Of a stretch of 25,044 nt of DNA, positions 12,283 through 19,540 are shown piece by piece. The stretch's first letter is position 1. Every line of letters starts with the position of its first letter. The stretch comes from a virus: IMG/VR virus record IMGVR_UViG_3300042556_001597, positions 1 through 25,044 of that record, one strand, 5' to 3'. The notes beneath the pieces are model-generated. The model saw nothing but the letters and a program-made list of their open reading frames with translations. It was not told the origin of the DNA and did no database searches. The position numbers and the translations under genes were made by a program.

Positions 12283-12855
12283 TTATTTATTTTTTAAATC
12301 GTTTCTAATATCCTCCTTTACTTTTTCCAAATATACCAATCTTTCATTATGTGAAACAAAAGGTACACTCCAAAATTGTCTAGTCTTTGTTTTAAACCAA
12401 CCAAATACAAATGAATATACCCCCATAACCAACCTCAATTTAACTGAATTAAAATACATTGTTAATACAGGTAATGCAGGTGCTCCATGTGTCAAATAAG
12501 TTCTAACTTTTTTATCACTCAATAAAGGCGTTGGATATCCATACACTTTTGTAACGGGTGTAAACTTATATGCAAACCCCGGTGTAAATATTTGGTCAAA
12601 GAATGCCTCCATTGCGGGTGTGCATCTAAACCACCAAACGGGAGATATAAAATAAATTCTATCTGCCCATGTTATTAACTCTTTGTATCTTTTTATTTTA
12701 TCCTTTCCAAAATCAAATGTTATATTTTCTTTATACAAATCAATTGTATGTGTTTCCTCTTTGTTTTGTTTTAAAGTTTCTTCAATAGTTTTTTTAATAC
12801 CATTGTAGCAGAAACTCTTTTTGTCAGGGTGTCCTATTATTATTAGGTTTTTCAT
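12283..12855 (-). CDS. Flavodoxin-fold NAD(P)H quinone-reductase-like protein, 190 aa
   Basis: The first strand and phosphate loop read NLIIIGHPDKKSF (3-15), the hallmark of the NQO1/MdaB/KefF-type flavodoxin fold (GHPxxxSF). A second conserved region, ADRIYFISPVWWFRCTPAM, matches the xxPVxWxxxPAxxKxxxD segment around the flavin, followed by FFDQIFTPGFAY. FMN or FAD binding and two-electron quinone or azo reduction are expected. The length fits the family. ATG 12855 shares one base with the UVDE stop (TAATG), so the two are made together. It is rare in phages; a protective role against redox stress is inference. Confidence 0.85.
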   Translation of the reverse strand: MKNLIIIGHPDKKSFCYNGIKKTIEETLKQNKEETHTIDLYKENITFDFGKDKIKRYKELITWADRIYFISPVWWFRCTPAMEAFFDQIFTPGFAYKFTPVTKVYGYPTPLLSDKKVRTYLTHGAPALPVLTMYFNSVKLRLVMGVYSFVFGWFKTKTRQFWSVPFVSHNERLVYLEKVKEDIRNDLKNK

Positions 12856-13724
12856 TATATAAAATTTATTATTGCTAAATCTTTTTGTTTTGCTTCTACC
12901 ATTATATCAATTTCACATCCATAAGTTTTTGGAATAGTTTTAATATAGTCCGAATGAGCTTGTGGTTTTTTACCTATCGCACTTTCGGAATAGTGTACTT
13001 CTGGAGTAATATTATCAGGCCATGTAGTACATGCAAGTTTCAATGCATTCTCCTCACTCAAATCACCTGTGCAAAATTGGTGGTGGTGATAATCAAATAC
13101 AATCGGTATGTTAATCTTATTATGAATATACATTAAGTCTTTAACTGAATACATACTTGCCTTGTCATCATTTTCAATTGTTAGTCTAGTCTTTACTGAA
13201 TTAGATAGTCTGGCAAAGTTAGTACAAAATCTATCCATTGCTGCAATCTTGTCACCGTACACTCCGTTACAATGAATGTTAATATTATTGTAAGGTGTTT
13301 TAGATAAGTCCATTGCGTCCATAATTCTACCGTGCACTTCTAAATCTTTAATTGTATTGAGTACGACATTTTCTTTTGGTGAAACTAATACATTAAAAGG
13401 TCCTGGGTGAAATGATAATCTTTGTTTATACTTTGTTGCTTTTGCACCACATCTTTGTAGTATTGTATGTATTGCTTTCCAATCTTTTAATTGTTCAAAT
13501 TCATATTCAGTTGCCCACGGAAACATCTCGCTACTCATACGATACATTTTAATTCCGTTTTCCTCATTCCAATCTATAATCTTTTCGAGGTCTGCAACAT
13601 TCTGCAATACCAAATCCGATACATAGTCAATACCCTTTGCTGTGAAAGTTCGTTTGACCATTGTCCTGTTCGTTGTAACTTTTTTACCTAATGAAAGGTT
13701 AATACATGCATATCCTATATTCAT
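12855..13724 (-). CDS. uvsE: UV-damage endonuclease, UVDE/UvsE family
   Basis: The N-terminus MNIGYACINLSL, with TTNRTM and then a segment near KIIDWNEENGIKMYRMSSEM, is diagnostic of UVDE, a TIM-barrel enzyme. It nicks DNA 5' of pyrimidine dimers and other lesions using metal ions. Further family blocks are RLSFHPGPF, INIHCNGVYGDK, LTIENDD and IVFDYHHHQF, which supply His, Asp and Glu metal ligands. The length of 289 residues is normal. I take ATG 13724 because promoter P2 overlaps the frame upstream of it; a GTG at 13751 would lie inside the promoter. The transcript would be almost leaderless. It is coupled to the reductase gene downstream. Confidence 0.93.
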   Translation of the reverse strand: MNIGYACINLSLGKKVTTNRTMVKRTFTAKGIDYVSDLVLQNVADLEKIIDWNEENGIKMYRMSSEMFPWATEYEFEQLKDWKAIHTILQRCGAKATKYKQRLSFHPGPFNVLVSPKENVVLNTIKDLEVHGRIMDAMDLSKTPYNNINIHCNGVYGDKIAAMDRFCTNFARLSNSVKTRLTIENDDKASMYSVKDLMYIHNKINIPIVFDYHHHQFCTGDLSEENALKLACTTWPDNITPEVHYSESAIGKKPQAHSDYIKTIPKTYGCEIDIMVEAKQKDLAIINFI

Positions 13725-13729
13725 ATACT

Positions 13730-13760
13730 CAATATACGAAAAATATTTCACTTTACCAAA
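13730..13760 (-). promoter_or_regulatory. Promoter P2 for uvsE and the reductase
   Basis: The minus strand reads TTTGGTAAA, 12 bases, TCGTATATTG. The left and right parts match P1 (3940-3970) in 19 consecutive bases. TATATT ends six or seven bases upstream of the ATG at 13724, so the mRNA should have almost no leader. Confidence 0.75.
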
Positions 13761-14030
13761 TTAAACAGTATGCATACAAATCACAATCTTATCTATTGTG
13801 TCAATTTCGTTTTTGTTTAACCAAATAGTTTGATTATTGTATTCCATTACATACATTCCATTTTCGGTTTGTTTTCTATGTAGTAATATCGTTTCGTAAT
13901 TTGGTTTACCTATATTTGTATAACCCAATGTAAATTCGTAGTGATGTGTGTGTTCTTTAACTCCAATAATATTAAACACATCATTATATTTTTCACCTAT
14001 TATCTTTTGTGGGTTTTTAATTGTTAACAT
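13761..14030 (-). CDS. Member of the small beta-rich paralogous family, 89 aa
   Basis: It opens MLTIKNPQKIIG and has the family strands YEFTLGYTN and YETILLHRKQTENGMYVMEY. It ends with TIWLNKNEIDTIDKIVICM, a strand and a helix. Compared with the others it is shorter. The gene ends at the edge of promoter P2, so its transcript stops or runs through into the uvsE operon. Function unknown. Confidence 0.65.
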   Translation of the reverse strand: MLTIKNPQKIIGEKYNDVFNIIGVKEHTHHYEFTLGYTNIGKPNYETILLHRKQTENGMYVMEYNNQTIWLNKNEIDTIDKIVICMHTV

Positions 14031-14034
14031 AATT

Positions 14035-14502
14035 TTAACCAGATTTTGTTGATTGAATTATTGACATTAACTGCATTACACTATTGTTCAGTTGTGTCAT
14101 TTGTTGAGTGATTTGAATTAATCCTTCTAATATTTTTAGATAATTATATTCGGTTTCTCTTATTTGATATTGTATTAAATATATTTTTTGGTTTATATCG
14201 TATATTTGTTGGTTTATCAAATAAATCATTTCAGTCAAACTTGTAACATTTTTGTTGGTTATTTTTAATTGACTTTGTAATGAATCGGTTTGTTTCTTTA
14301 AACTATCAGTTTGTGCTTTGAATTCTTTTAATTGTTGAGTCAAAACATTTATATCATTTGCATACTTTGTATCGGTTTTTTTCAATAATTCTATTTCCGC
14401 TTTTAACTTTTCAATATCAGATTGATAATCTATTTGTTTTTTGCAAGATGTAAATATTAATAAAATTGAAAATATTAATATTGTATTTTTAATTGTCATC
14501 AT
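14035..14502 (-). CDS. Lipoprotein with long coiled coil, 155 aa
   Basis: The signal peptide MTIKNTILIFSILLIFTSC ends in a lipobox (FTSC, Cys20), so it would be a lipid-anchored envelope protein. The mature part from residue 25 on is one long coiled coil (IEKLKAEIELLKKTD, LKKQTDSLQSQLKI, YDINQKIYLIQYQIRE). Two ATG codons in a row stand at 14502 and 14499. An outer-membrane lipoprotein with a coiled coil could be a spanin-type lysis protein or an exclusion protein. No direct evidence separates these. Confidence 0.75.
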   Translation of the reverse strand: MMTIKNTILIFSILLIFTSCKKQIDYQSDIEKLKAEIELLKKTDTKYANDINVLTQQLKEFKAQTDSLKKQTDSLQSQLKITNKNVTSLTEMIYLINQQIYDINQKIYLIQYQIRETEYNYLKILEGLIQITQQMTQLNNSVMQLMSIIQSTKSG

Positions 14503-14506
14503 AATT

Positions 14507-14767
14507 TTACCATTTACTTAGTGGACATTTACTTTGAGGACTTAAAGTCTTTGCTGATATATTACATCCACATCCTTTTGTTTCTTGTTTTGTTATTTCG
14601 TTTATTCCAACATTTTTAGGACTACAAGTATTTCCTATTCTCATATGACATGAATTACATAATATCAATCTATTCTCTGCCATTTGTTTTATATTCGGGT
14701 CTAATGTTCCTATTTTATCTTTTACTACATTTGCCCATCCATTTATTATTTCATTTAACTTTGACAT
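14507..14767 (-). CDS. Cysteine-rich zinc-binding phage protein, 86 aa
   Basis: The C-terminal half has ILCNSCHMRIGNTCSPK, then GCGCNISAKT, then KCPLSKW. This order of CxxC, a further Cys, CxC and CPLxKW at the very end is one I recognise from small proteins in large tailed phages, with no known function. The seven cysteines probably hold one or two zinc ions. The N-terminal half is a helix (EIINGWANVVKDKIG). Start ATG 14767 with the context AAATAATATG. Confidence 0.75.
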   Translation of the reverse strand: MSKLNEIINGWANVVKDKIGTLDPNIKQMAENRLILCNSCHMRIGNTCSPKNVGINEITKQETKGCGCNISAKTLSPQSKCPLSKW

Positions 14768-14780
14768 ATTATTTAGTTAA

Positions 14781-15239
14781 TTATTTTTTAAATTGTGCAT
14801 TTATATCTTGTATGACTTGTATCATTTGTGCATATGGTATTGTAGTTCCACTATTGTTTACATGATTGAATATTCCACCAACTGACTGACTACTATACAT
14901 TGGTGCAGATGTTAATCTTATACTTAAAATTCTATCTACCAATTGTTCAAATGTTTGTCTAAAATGTGAAATAGACTTCATTGCTTGGATATCCATTTTA
15001 GTACGAGTATTTAATCTATTCTCATCCCATAACATAACATCAAATAAATGGTCATCGGCTAATTTCCATTTGTATCCAGGAGTCAATACTTCCAATTCCC
15101 ACTTTGGTTTTTGTCCGACTTGGTTTAAATCCAATATGGTGGCTTCGTATTTTGTTTCCTCTGCATTATGTATCGGATTAACTATTGTATAACCTTTGTA
15201 TGTATATCCACTTATTTTTTCCCAACCTTTAATTTTCAT
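14781..15239 (-). CDS. Hypothetical protein, 152 aa
   Basis: ATG 15239 (MKIKGWEKISGY) is preferred: it forms a TAATG overlap with the upstream stop, whereas the longer frame needs a TTG. The first half is beta-rich (YTYKGYTIVNPI, YEATILDL, PKWELEVLTPGYKWKL), which could be a distant relative of the small paralogous family. The second half is helical (MDIQAMKSISHFRQTFEQLVD) with a polar end. Function unknown. Confidence 0.65.
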   Translation of the reverse strand: MKIKGWEKISGYTYKGYTIVNPIHNAEETKYEATILDLNQVGQKPKWELEVLTPGYKWKLADDHLFDVMLWDENRLNTRTKMDIQAMKSISHFRQTFEQLVDRILSIRLTSAPMYSSQSVGGIFNHVNNSGTTIPYAQMIQVIQDINAQFKK

Positions 15240-15457
15240 TATTTGCCACTTTTTTCTCTTATCCAATTATACATAAAATTTATATCTTCTTTGTCATTTT
15301 CTTTTTGAGACTCTAATTCATGTCCAACACATGGTGGTATTCTTTTATCTATTTCCCGGTCATCTGGTAAATTATTTATCTGCTTTAACATATTTACAAC
15401 TCCAAATATCGTGAATGTTACCATGAATACTAATACAATTGATACCAATAATTCCAT
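15239..15457 (-). CDS. Small membrane protein, 72 aa
   Basis: The N-terminal helix is a membrane segment (LLVSIVLVFMVTFTIFGVV) with almost no residues before it. The remaining 50 residues are polar and charged (KQINNLPDDREIDKR, QKENDKEDINF) with one Cys. A type II or signal-anchor topology is probable. ATG 15457; coupled downstream by TAATG. Function unknown. Confidence 0.65.
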   Translation of the reverse strand: MELLVSIVLVFMVTFTIFGVVNMLKQINNLPDDREIDKRIPPCVGHELESQKENDKEDINFMYNWIREKSGK

Positions 15458-15460
15458 AAC

Positions 15461-15649
15461 TTATTTTTTTGTTTTCATTTCTGAAATTTGTTTTTCTACT
15501 TTTGCAAACCTTTCTTTTAATCGTTCTAATCTTATACTTCTACCCCACTTACCCAACCAATTCACTCCTTGAAATTTCTCCCAATAAATGATTTGTTCTT
15601 GTAATTCTTTTTTTCTTTTATAGAGTGCCATAAGTTTTTCTGATTTCAT
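15461..15649 (-). CDS. Small coiled-coil protein, 62 aa
   Basis: A basic, helical protein with two coiled-coil-like stretches (MALYKRKKELQEQIIYWEK and LERLKERFAKVEKQISEM) joined by an aromatic turn (FQGVNWLGKWG). ATG 15649 with a possible second start at Met7. It lies three bases after the upstream stop. No family. Confidence 0.55.
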   Translation of the reverse strand: MKSEKLMALYKRKKELQEQIIYWEKFQGVNWLGKWGRSIRLERLKERFAKVEKQISEMKTKK

Positions 15650-15652
15650 TAT

Positions 15653-15844
15653 TTACTTTTTTTGTAATGTGAAATAATAATTCCACTTCAACCAACTAAT
15701 TGCTATTCCAAATGCCGGTGTAAATGTATGCGGCCCTGCATAATATTTTTTACTATACCATAATTTTACTATTGGTAATACTACTACAATATCTTTATTC
15801 TTTTGTAGTTTGTTGTTGTCAATAACCCATTCTAATTTTCTCAT
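15653..15844 (-). CDS. Small hypothetical protein, 63 aa
   Basis: The product is hydrophobic and aromatic in parts (IVVVLPIVKLWYSKKYYAG, AFGIAISWLKWNYYF) and basic at both ends. It could be peripheral to the membrane or have two short membrane segments. ATG 15844, one base after the upstream stop. No family. Confidence 0.5.
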   Translation of the reverse strand: MRKLEWVIDNNKLQKNKDIVVVLPIVKLWYSKKYYAGPHTFTPAFGIAISWLKWNYYFTLQKK

Positions 15845-15845
15845 T

Positions 15846-16040
15846 TTATTTTGTATTTTGTTTTGTGTGTTTAATTTGTTCGTTTTGTGTTTGGACTTTT
15901 GCTTTATACATTTGTCTAATTATGTTACCCAATTGTTGGTCGGTAGTATTTTCATCTAATATAATTTCTTTACGAATAGTCAAATATTGTTTTGCTTCTT
16001 CTGCCCATTGTATTACTTGTTTTGCGTATTCTTGTTTCAT
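15846..16040 (-). CDS. Small hypothetical protein, 64 aa
   Basis: A soluble, helical protein: EYAKQVIQWAEEAKQYL, then IRKEIILDENTTDQQLGNI, and a polar end (VQTQNEQIKHTKQNTK). The start at 16040 lies three bases after the NlpC/P60 stop. The gene is therefore the second in the operon from promoter P3. No family recognised. Confidence 0.55.
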   Translation of the reverse strand: MKQEYAKQVIQWAEEAKQYLTIRKEIILDENTTDQQLGNIIRQMYKAKVQTQNEQIKHTKQNTK

Positions 16041-16043
16041 ATA

Positions 16044-16535
16044 TTATTTTTTTATTCTACCTGCACCTTTATATGCTAATTTATATTTTGGTTCTAATAA
16101 ACTACTAATCTTCACTCCTTCATATCGGTTTGCTGAATGGACAAACATTGTTTCACCTATATAAGTTCCACAATGCCAACCGGACGGAGATTGTCTACTT
16201 CTAAAAAATACCAAATCACCGACTGTTAAACTATCTCTTGAAACTCTTTGTGTACTATCCCATTGTCTATAACATACATTTTCTATTTCAATTTTATAGA
16301 CATCTTTTGCTAATCGTTTATTGAATTGTGAACAATCAATACCCCTTTCAGTTTTGCCTCCTAACTTGTAGGGTTTACCCAACCAATGATATACAAAGTT
16401 ATTCAATGTAGTGTCTAATGTAACGAATGGAATTGAGTCCAATTTTGGCAATTCTTTTTTAGTTTGAGAATGTACAAATGTCGGTAGTATAACTACTAAT
16501 ATTGTAATAAAAATAAACTTGTTTATTGTTTTCAT
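16044..16535 (-). CDS. Secreted NlpC/P60-family cysteine peptidase, 163 aa
   Basis: A signal peptide (KFIFITILVVILPTFVHSQ, cleavage near residue 23) precedes one NlpC/P60 domain. Catalytic residues are seen as Cys68 in ERGIDCSQF, His121 in WHCGTYIG and His133 in FVHSAN. The strand LTVGDLVFF before His121 is typical. The enzyme would cut peptide stems of peptidoglycan in the periplasm. The length fits a single-domain enzyme. A phage copy with an export signal could be a lysis enzyme, or could protect or remodel the wall during infection. It has its own near-leaderless promoter (16540-16570) and is first in an operon of small proteins. Confidence 0.88.
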   Translation of the reverse strand: MKTINKFIFITILVVILPTFVHSQTKKELPKLDSIPFVTLDTTLNNFVYHWLGKPYKLGGKTERGIDCSQFNKRLAKDVYKIEIENVCYRQWDSTQRVSRDSLTVGDLVFFRSRQSPSGWHCGTYIGETMFVHSANRYEGVKISSLLEPKYKLAYKGAGRIKK

Positions 16536-16539
16536 AACC

Positions 16540-16570
16540 TAATATACGATTTTTTTTTAATTTTACCAAA
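16540..16570 (-). promoter_or_regulatory. Promoter P3 for the NlpC/P60 operon
   Basis: On the minus strand the site reads TTTGGTAAA, then 12 bases containing a long A run, then TCGTATATTA. It has the same 31-base length as P1 and P2. The TATATT element ends about six bases before the ATG at 16535. A terminator sits directly upstream (16572-16605). Confidence 0.75.
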
Positions 16571-16571
16571 T

Positions 16572-16605
16572 AAAAAAGGGACACCCAATCAAAAAATGGT
16601 ATCCC
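16572..16605 (-). terminator. Rho-independent terminator between operons
   Basis: GGGATACC and GGTGTCCC form an eight-pair stem (one G-T) around a loop of 12 bases on the minus strand, followed by six T residues. It closes the operon that ends with the 32-codon gene and insulates promoter P3 from it. Confidence 0.85.
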
Positions 16606-16631
16606 CTATACGCGCATGGCATGCAAGAAGT

Positions 16632-16730
16632 TTATGTGTGCTTTCTATAAGTCTTTGCTTTCAATTGTTCACTTCTAGTTTTGTTTCCCATCTTTTTTCT
16701 ATTGAGGGATTTCGTTTGTTTCTTTGTCAT
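16632..16730 (-). CDS. Very basic small protein, 32 aa
   Basis: ATG 16730, TAA 16632. Almost half of the residues are Lys or Arg (MTKKQTKSLNRKKMGN, then KTRSEQLKAK, then TYRKHT). The start lies in the end of the upstream gene in another frame and the terminator follows 27 bases after the stop, so it is the last gene of a transcript. A shorter start at Met14 is possible. Nucleic-acid binding is likely from charge alone. Confidence 0.45.
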   Translation of the reverse strand: MTKKQTKSLNRKKMGNKTRSEQLKAKTYRKHT

Positions 16731-16938
16731 TGGTTATTATTTGTAATTCAGGAATTAAATTCACAAATAAGTATTCCATTGTTTGATTAAACTTCAATAT
16801 TTTTTCAACTCCGTAATATTGTTTTAATATATCAGCATATTCACCAGTTATTTCTTTACTAAATCTTTGTATTGGTAGTTTTTTTACTATTTCATACAAA
16901 TCATTTCCAACTTTTGCTGTTTCTATTTTTCTTATCAT
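16699..16938 (-). CDS. Hypothetical protein, 79 aa
   Basis: I use ATG 16938 (MIRKIETAKVG), which overlaps the upstream TGA stop (ATGA); a TTG two codons earlier is less likely. The product is helical and balanced in charge (DLYEIVKKLPIQRFSKEI, EYADILKQYYGVEKILKF). No motif is recognised. Confidence 0.6.
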   Translation of the reverse strand: MIRKIETAKVGNDLYEIVKKLPIQRFSKEITGEYADILKQYYGVEKILKFNQTMEYLFVNLIPELQIITNDKETNEIPQ

Positions 16939-17276
16939 TTCCAAAATATTTGAACTCCCAATATACTAGCTGCTAATCCTAAACAAACTAATGTTTTTGT
17001 AGTTATTGGTTCTTTAAACAATAAAGCACTTAAACCTACAAATACAATAATACCAATACCAAATCCAATAAGACGGGATGGCCATAACTCACCATCGGCC
17101 CAACCAACTAAATTTTCTACTGATTTAATGTAAAACCATGCGGCAGGTATTGAACTTAATAATATTAATATTGGATATTTTGTAAACCATCCATATTTGA
17201 CACTACCTTGCAATTGTAAAAAAGACGATATCTGTCCGAGTATTCCCCAGATAATACCTAAAAATAACCTATTCAT
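16935..17276 (-). CDS. Membrane protein with about four helices, 113 aa
   Basis: Hydrophobic segments are at about residues 3-19 (FLGIIWGILGQISSFL), 34-50 (YPILILLSSIPAAWFYI), 69-87 (IGFGIGIIVFVGLSALLF) and 92-111 (TKTLVCLGLAASILGVQIFW). The end FKEPITTKTLVCLGLA resembles the last helix of small drug/metabolite transporters (EPxTxKTxxGxxLI), but this is only a resemblance. Start ATG 17276. It might alter the host inner membrane. Confidence 0.7.
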   Translation of the reverse strand: MNRLFLGIIWGILGQISSFLQLQGSVKYGWFTKYPILILLSSIPAAWFYIKSVENLVGWADGELWPSRLIGFGIGIIVFVGLSALLFKEPITTKTLVCLGLAASILGVQIFWK

Positions 17277-17290
17277 TTGTTTTGTTTTAA

Positions 17291-17473
17291 TTAATAATCA
17301 TCATCTTCAAAAGATAATGCGTCTGCTTGTGCATCATCTTCATAAATTTCATCTTCAATCAATTCTAATTTTTCGTAGACATCATCAATTAATGGATGAG
17401 AAAGTCCGTCTTTATCTATTGATTTAAGATTTTCTTTGATTTGATTTACGAGCTTTAATATTTCCTGCTTCAT
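17291..17473 (-). CDS. Small acidic protein, 60 aa
   Basis: A helix (ILKLVNQIKENLKSIDKDG) is followed by a strongly acidic second half (KLELIEDEIYEDDAQADA and SFEDDDY at the end). ATG 17473 lies in the end of the upstream gene in another frame (50-base overlap). It is the first of several Asp/Glu-rich proteins encoded up to 21133. Function unknown. Confidence 0.55.
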   Translation of the reverse strand: MKQEILKLVNQIKENLKSIDKDGLSHPLIDDVYEKLELIEDEIYEDDAQADALSFEDDDY

Positions 17474-17780
17474 TTTCTAAGTTTTGAATAAGTATATCCA
17501 AATCACGAATTTCAGCACATTTTTCATATTCTTCTATTTCCATAAAATATTCCATTGCTTTATCTAAAGTCAATTTAAGATTTTCTCTTTTTAGAATGAA
17601 TACCAAATTATCATAATGATTTGAAACCATTATAGCCTGAACATCATCTAAATTTTCACTTAATAACTTTTTAGAATATCTAACTAATTCTGAAAAAATA
17701 ATGTAACGATTTTCTTCTAACCAACCATTAACCGATTGGTTTTCTAAATCTATATGTAGTATAATTGGTATATCTTTCAT
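17424..17780 (-). CDS. Hypothetical protein with UVR-motif-like segment, 118 aa
   Basis: Residues about 70-100 read LTLDKAMEYFMEIEEYEKCAEIRDLDILI. The EYEKCAEIRD part matches the UVR motif (FExAAxLRD) known from UvrB/UvrC and from many small phage proteins. The motif is a helical hairpin for protein-protein contacts. The N-terminal part is unrecognised. Start ATG 17780, directly after the upstream stop. Whether it touches DNA repair is open; the phage proteins with this motif have no known role. Confidence 0.6.
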   Translation of the reverse strand: MKDIPIILHIDLENQSVNGWLEENRYIIFSELVRYSKKLLSENLDDVQAIMVSNHYDNLVFILKRENLKLTLDKAMEYFMEIEEYEKCAEIRDLDILIQNLENEAGNIKARKSNQRKS

Positions 17781-18272
17781 CTACAATAAATATTCCAAAC
17801 CTTTAATATTCGGCCGTTTCAATTGTATATCAATTTCCGATTTTGTAGTTCCAATCTTACATTGTTTTTTATACCACATATACAAATCTTCCAATGTCCC
17901 TTTACCTCTTTGTCGTTCCATTGCTTTATCCCACAAATCCTTTCCGAATTCCTTTGTAAGTTCACTTCGCAATTTCCATAATATCATATTCTCATCTCGA
18001 TTTGCTTCAAATTCTAACTTCAAAGCTTTAACTCTTTTCATTTGTGATGCTTCTAATGCAGCTTGTATTCTATTTTGTTCATCCGTTCCACCATAGTTTT
18101 TGTAAGCCTGTTCATATACTTTTTGTGAGGTTGCTCTCATTTCTTTTGCTTCAGCAAACATATATGAATAGTCAAAATCACCATTACGAATTTTTAACAA
18201 TAAAGGTGCATCTGCTTTTAGTGGATTATGTGTTTTACCTTTTGTCCACCATCTAAATTTATTATATCCCAT
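17781..18272 (-). CDS. Hypothetical helical protein, 163 aa
   Basis: After an aromatic N-terminus (MGYNKFRWWTKGKTHNP) the sequence is mostly helical (FAEAKEMRATSQKVYEQAY, RIQAALEASQMKRVKALKL) with a basic end that includes CKIGTTKSEIDIQLK. ATG 18272. It lies between an FG-GAP lipoprotein gene and the UVR-like gene, with one- and two-base spacings. No family. Confidence 0.65.
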   Translation of the reverse strand: MGYNKFRWWTKGKTHNPLKADAPLLLKIRNGDFDYSYMFAEAKEMRATSQKVYEQAYKNYGGTDEQNRIQAALEASQMKRVKALKLEFEANRDENMILWKLRSELTKEFGKDLWDKAMERQRGKGTLEDLYMWYKKQCKIGTTKSEIDIQLKRPNIKGLEYLL

Positions 18273-18274
18273 AA

Positions 18275-19540
18275 TTACTGTTTAATGAATTTAACACCAT
18301 TCCATTCCCATCTATTTTTTTCTCTTTTGTCTCCTGAGAATAAATCCAATTTGCCATTTTTGTCAATATCTTGAACTCTCATATGTGCAAATTTATTACA
18401 TTTGTTATTGTCAATATAAATTGATGTTTTATCTATAAAAGATTTTCCACTATCTTCGGATTTAAATAAATGTATAGAAAATACACCAAATTGGTCTTGA
18501 TTTGATAATAATATTTCAAAAACATTATCATTATCTATATTCATAAAATCTATATTAATAATAGTGTTATTATCACCCATTACCCATTCCGTTTTTCTAT
18601 TTAAATTGAAATTTTTTCCATTACCCCATAATATCATAATATTCGTAGAACGATTGTCAGTTGGTGTAGATGTTGGTTTGCTATATTTTAAAGCTAAATC
18701 TAAAAATCCATCTTTATTAATATCAAATAATTCGGATTGACTTACAAATGGTATAGTGCCGATTCCGGTTGTATCGGATTTAAAATTTCCCGAACCATCG
18801 TTTACTAAAACGACACTTTTAACTCCATTACCTATTGGTGGTATTTGATGAAAGTTAAACATAATAATATCAATATCACCATCATTGTCGATATCACCCG
18901 AACAACTAGTATACCAATATCCCTTCATTTCATCAAATTCTTTTATTTTATTAAATCCTGTTTTTGAATTTAAAATAAGATGTGATACATCAGTCATAGT
19001 TGGAAATGGTACACCATTTGGTTGGTCTATTGCAACCGAACCAAATACATCGGGTAAAGAATCATTATTAAAATCTCCAATTAATACTTTTGATGCATGT
19101 GGATTTTTAATAGATAAATTACTCAATACCTTTCTATTTAACTTAGAACCATCATTTAAATAAATGACAGCGGGTGGGTTAGGTGTTGGATTTATTTTCA
19201 AATCATATCCATCGTATGCAAATATATCTTCATCACCATCATTATCAAAATCTAATTGACAAGATTGTTGTTCATTTAAGGGATTATTTGATTTATATGG
19301 TAAACCATTTTCATAAATTAAATTTCCGTCTAACCATTCATAGTAATTTGATAATTCATATGATGTTTTACCAAAATAGTAATTTTTCGGTAATTTTCCA
19401 CTTTGTGTATTTACCGGTGGAATTGGTTGTGTAACCACATCTTCTATTCCTCTTTTTGGAAATAGAATATACGCTCCAGGTGCTACTTTCTCACATCCGA
19501 ATAGTGTGATTATTGTTATTATCAGCAATAAATTCTTCAT
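18275..19540 (-). CDS. FG-GAP/VCBS-repeat lipoprotein, 421 aa
   Basis: A signal peptide with lipobox (ITLFGC, Cys16) is followed by a repetitive beta-propeller-like domain. Asp/Asn-rich loops of the DxDxDGxxD type appear at about 97-105 (DFDNDGDED), 156-164 (DFNNDSLPD), 216-224 (DIDNDGDID), 273-281 (DINKDGFLD), 335-343 (NIDNDNVFE) and 391-399 (DIDKNGKLD). These bind calcium in FG-GAP/VCBS proteins, which work as extracellular adhesion or recognition modules. About six or seven blades fit one full propeller. Such a protein is common in Bacteroidota cells and unusual in a phage operon of tiny genes. It may come from a host. ATG 19540; its role here is unknown. Confidence 0.85.
   Translation of the reverse strand: MKNLLLIITIITLFGCEKVAPGAYILFPKRGIEDVVTQPIPPVNTQSGKLPKNYYFGKTSYELSNYYEWLDGNLIYENGLPYKSNNPLNEQQSCQLDFDNDGDEDIFAYDGYDLKINPTPNPPAVIYLNDGSKLNRKVLSNLSIKNPHASKVLIGDFNNDSLPDVFGSVAIDQPNGVPFPTMTDVSHLILNSKTGFNKIKEFDEMKGYWYTSCSGDIDNDGDIDIIMFNFHQIPPIGNGVKSVVLVNDGSGNFKSDTTGIGTIPFVSQSELFDINKDGFLDLALKYSKPTSTPTDNRSTNIMILWGNGKNFNLNRKTEWVMGDNNTIINIDFMNIDNDNVFEILLSNQDQFGVFSIHLFKSEDSGKSFIDKTSIYIDNNKCNKFAHMRVQDIDKNGKLDLFSGDKREKNRWEWNGVKFIKQ

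Noticed and set aside
12855-13751. Longer UVDE frame starting at 13751
   Set aside because: The start would be a GTG inside promoter P2, and the family's N-terminus (MNIGYAC) begins at the ATG at 13724.
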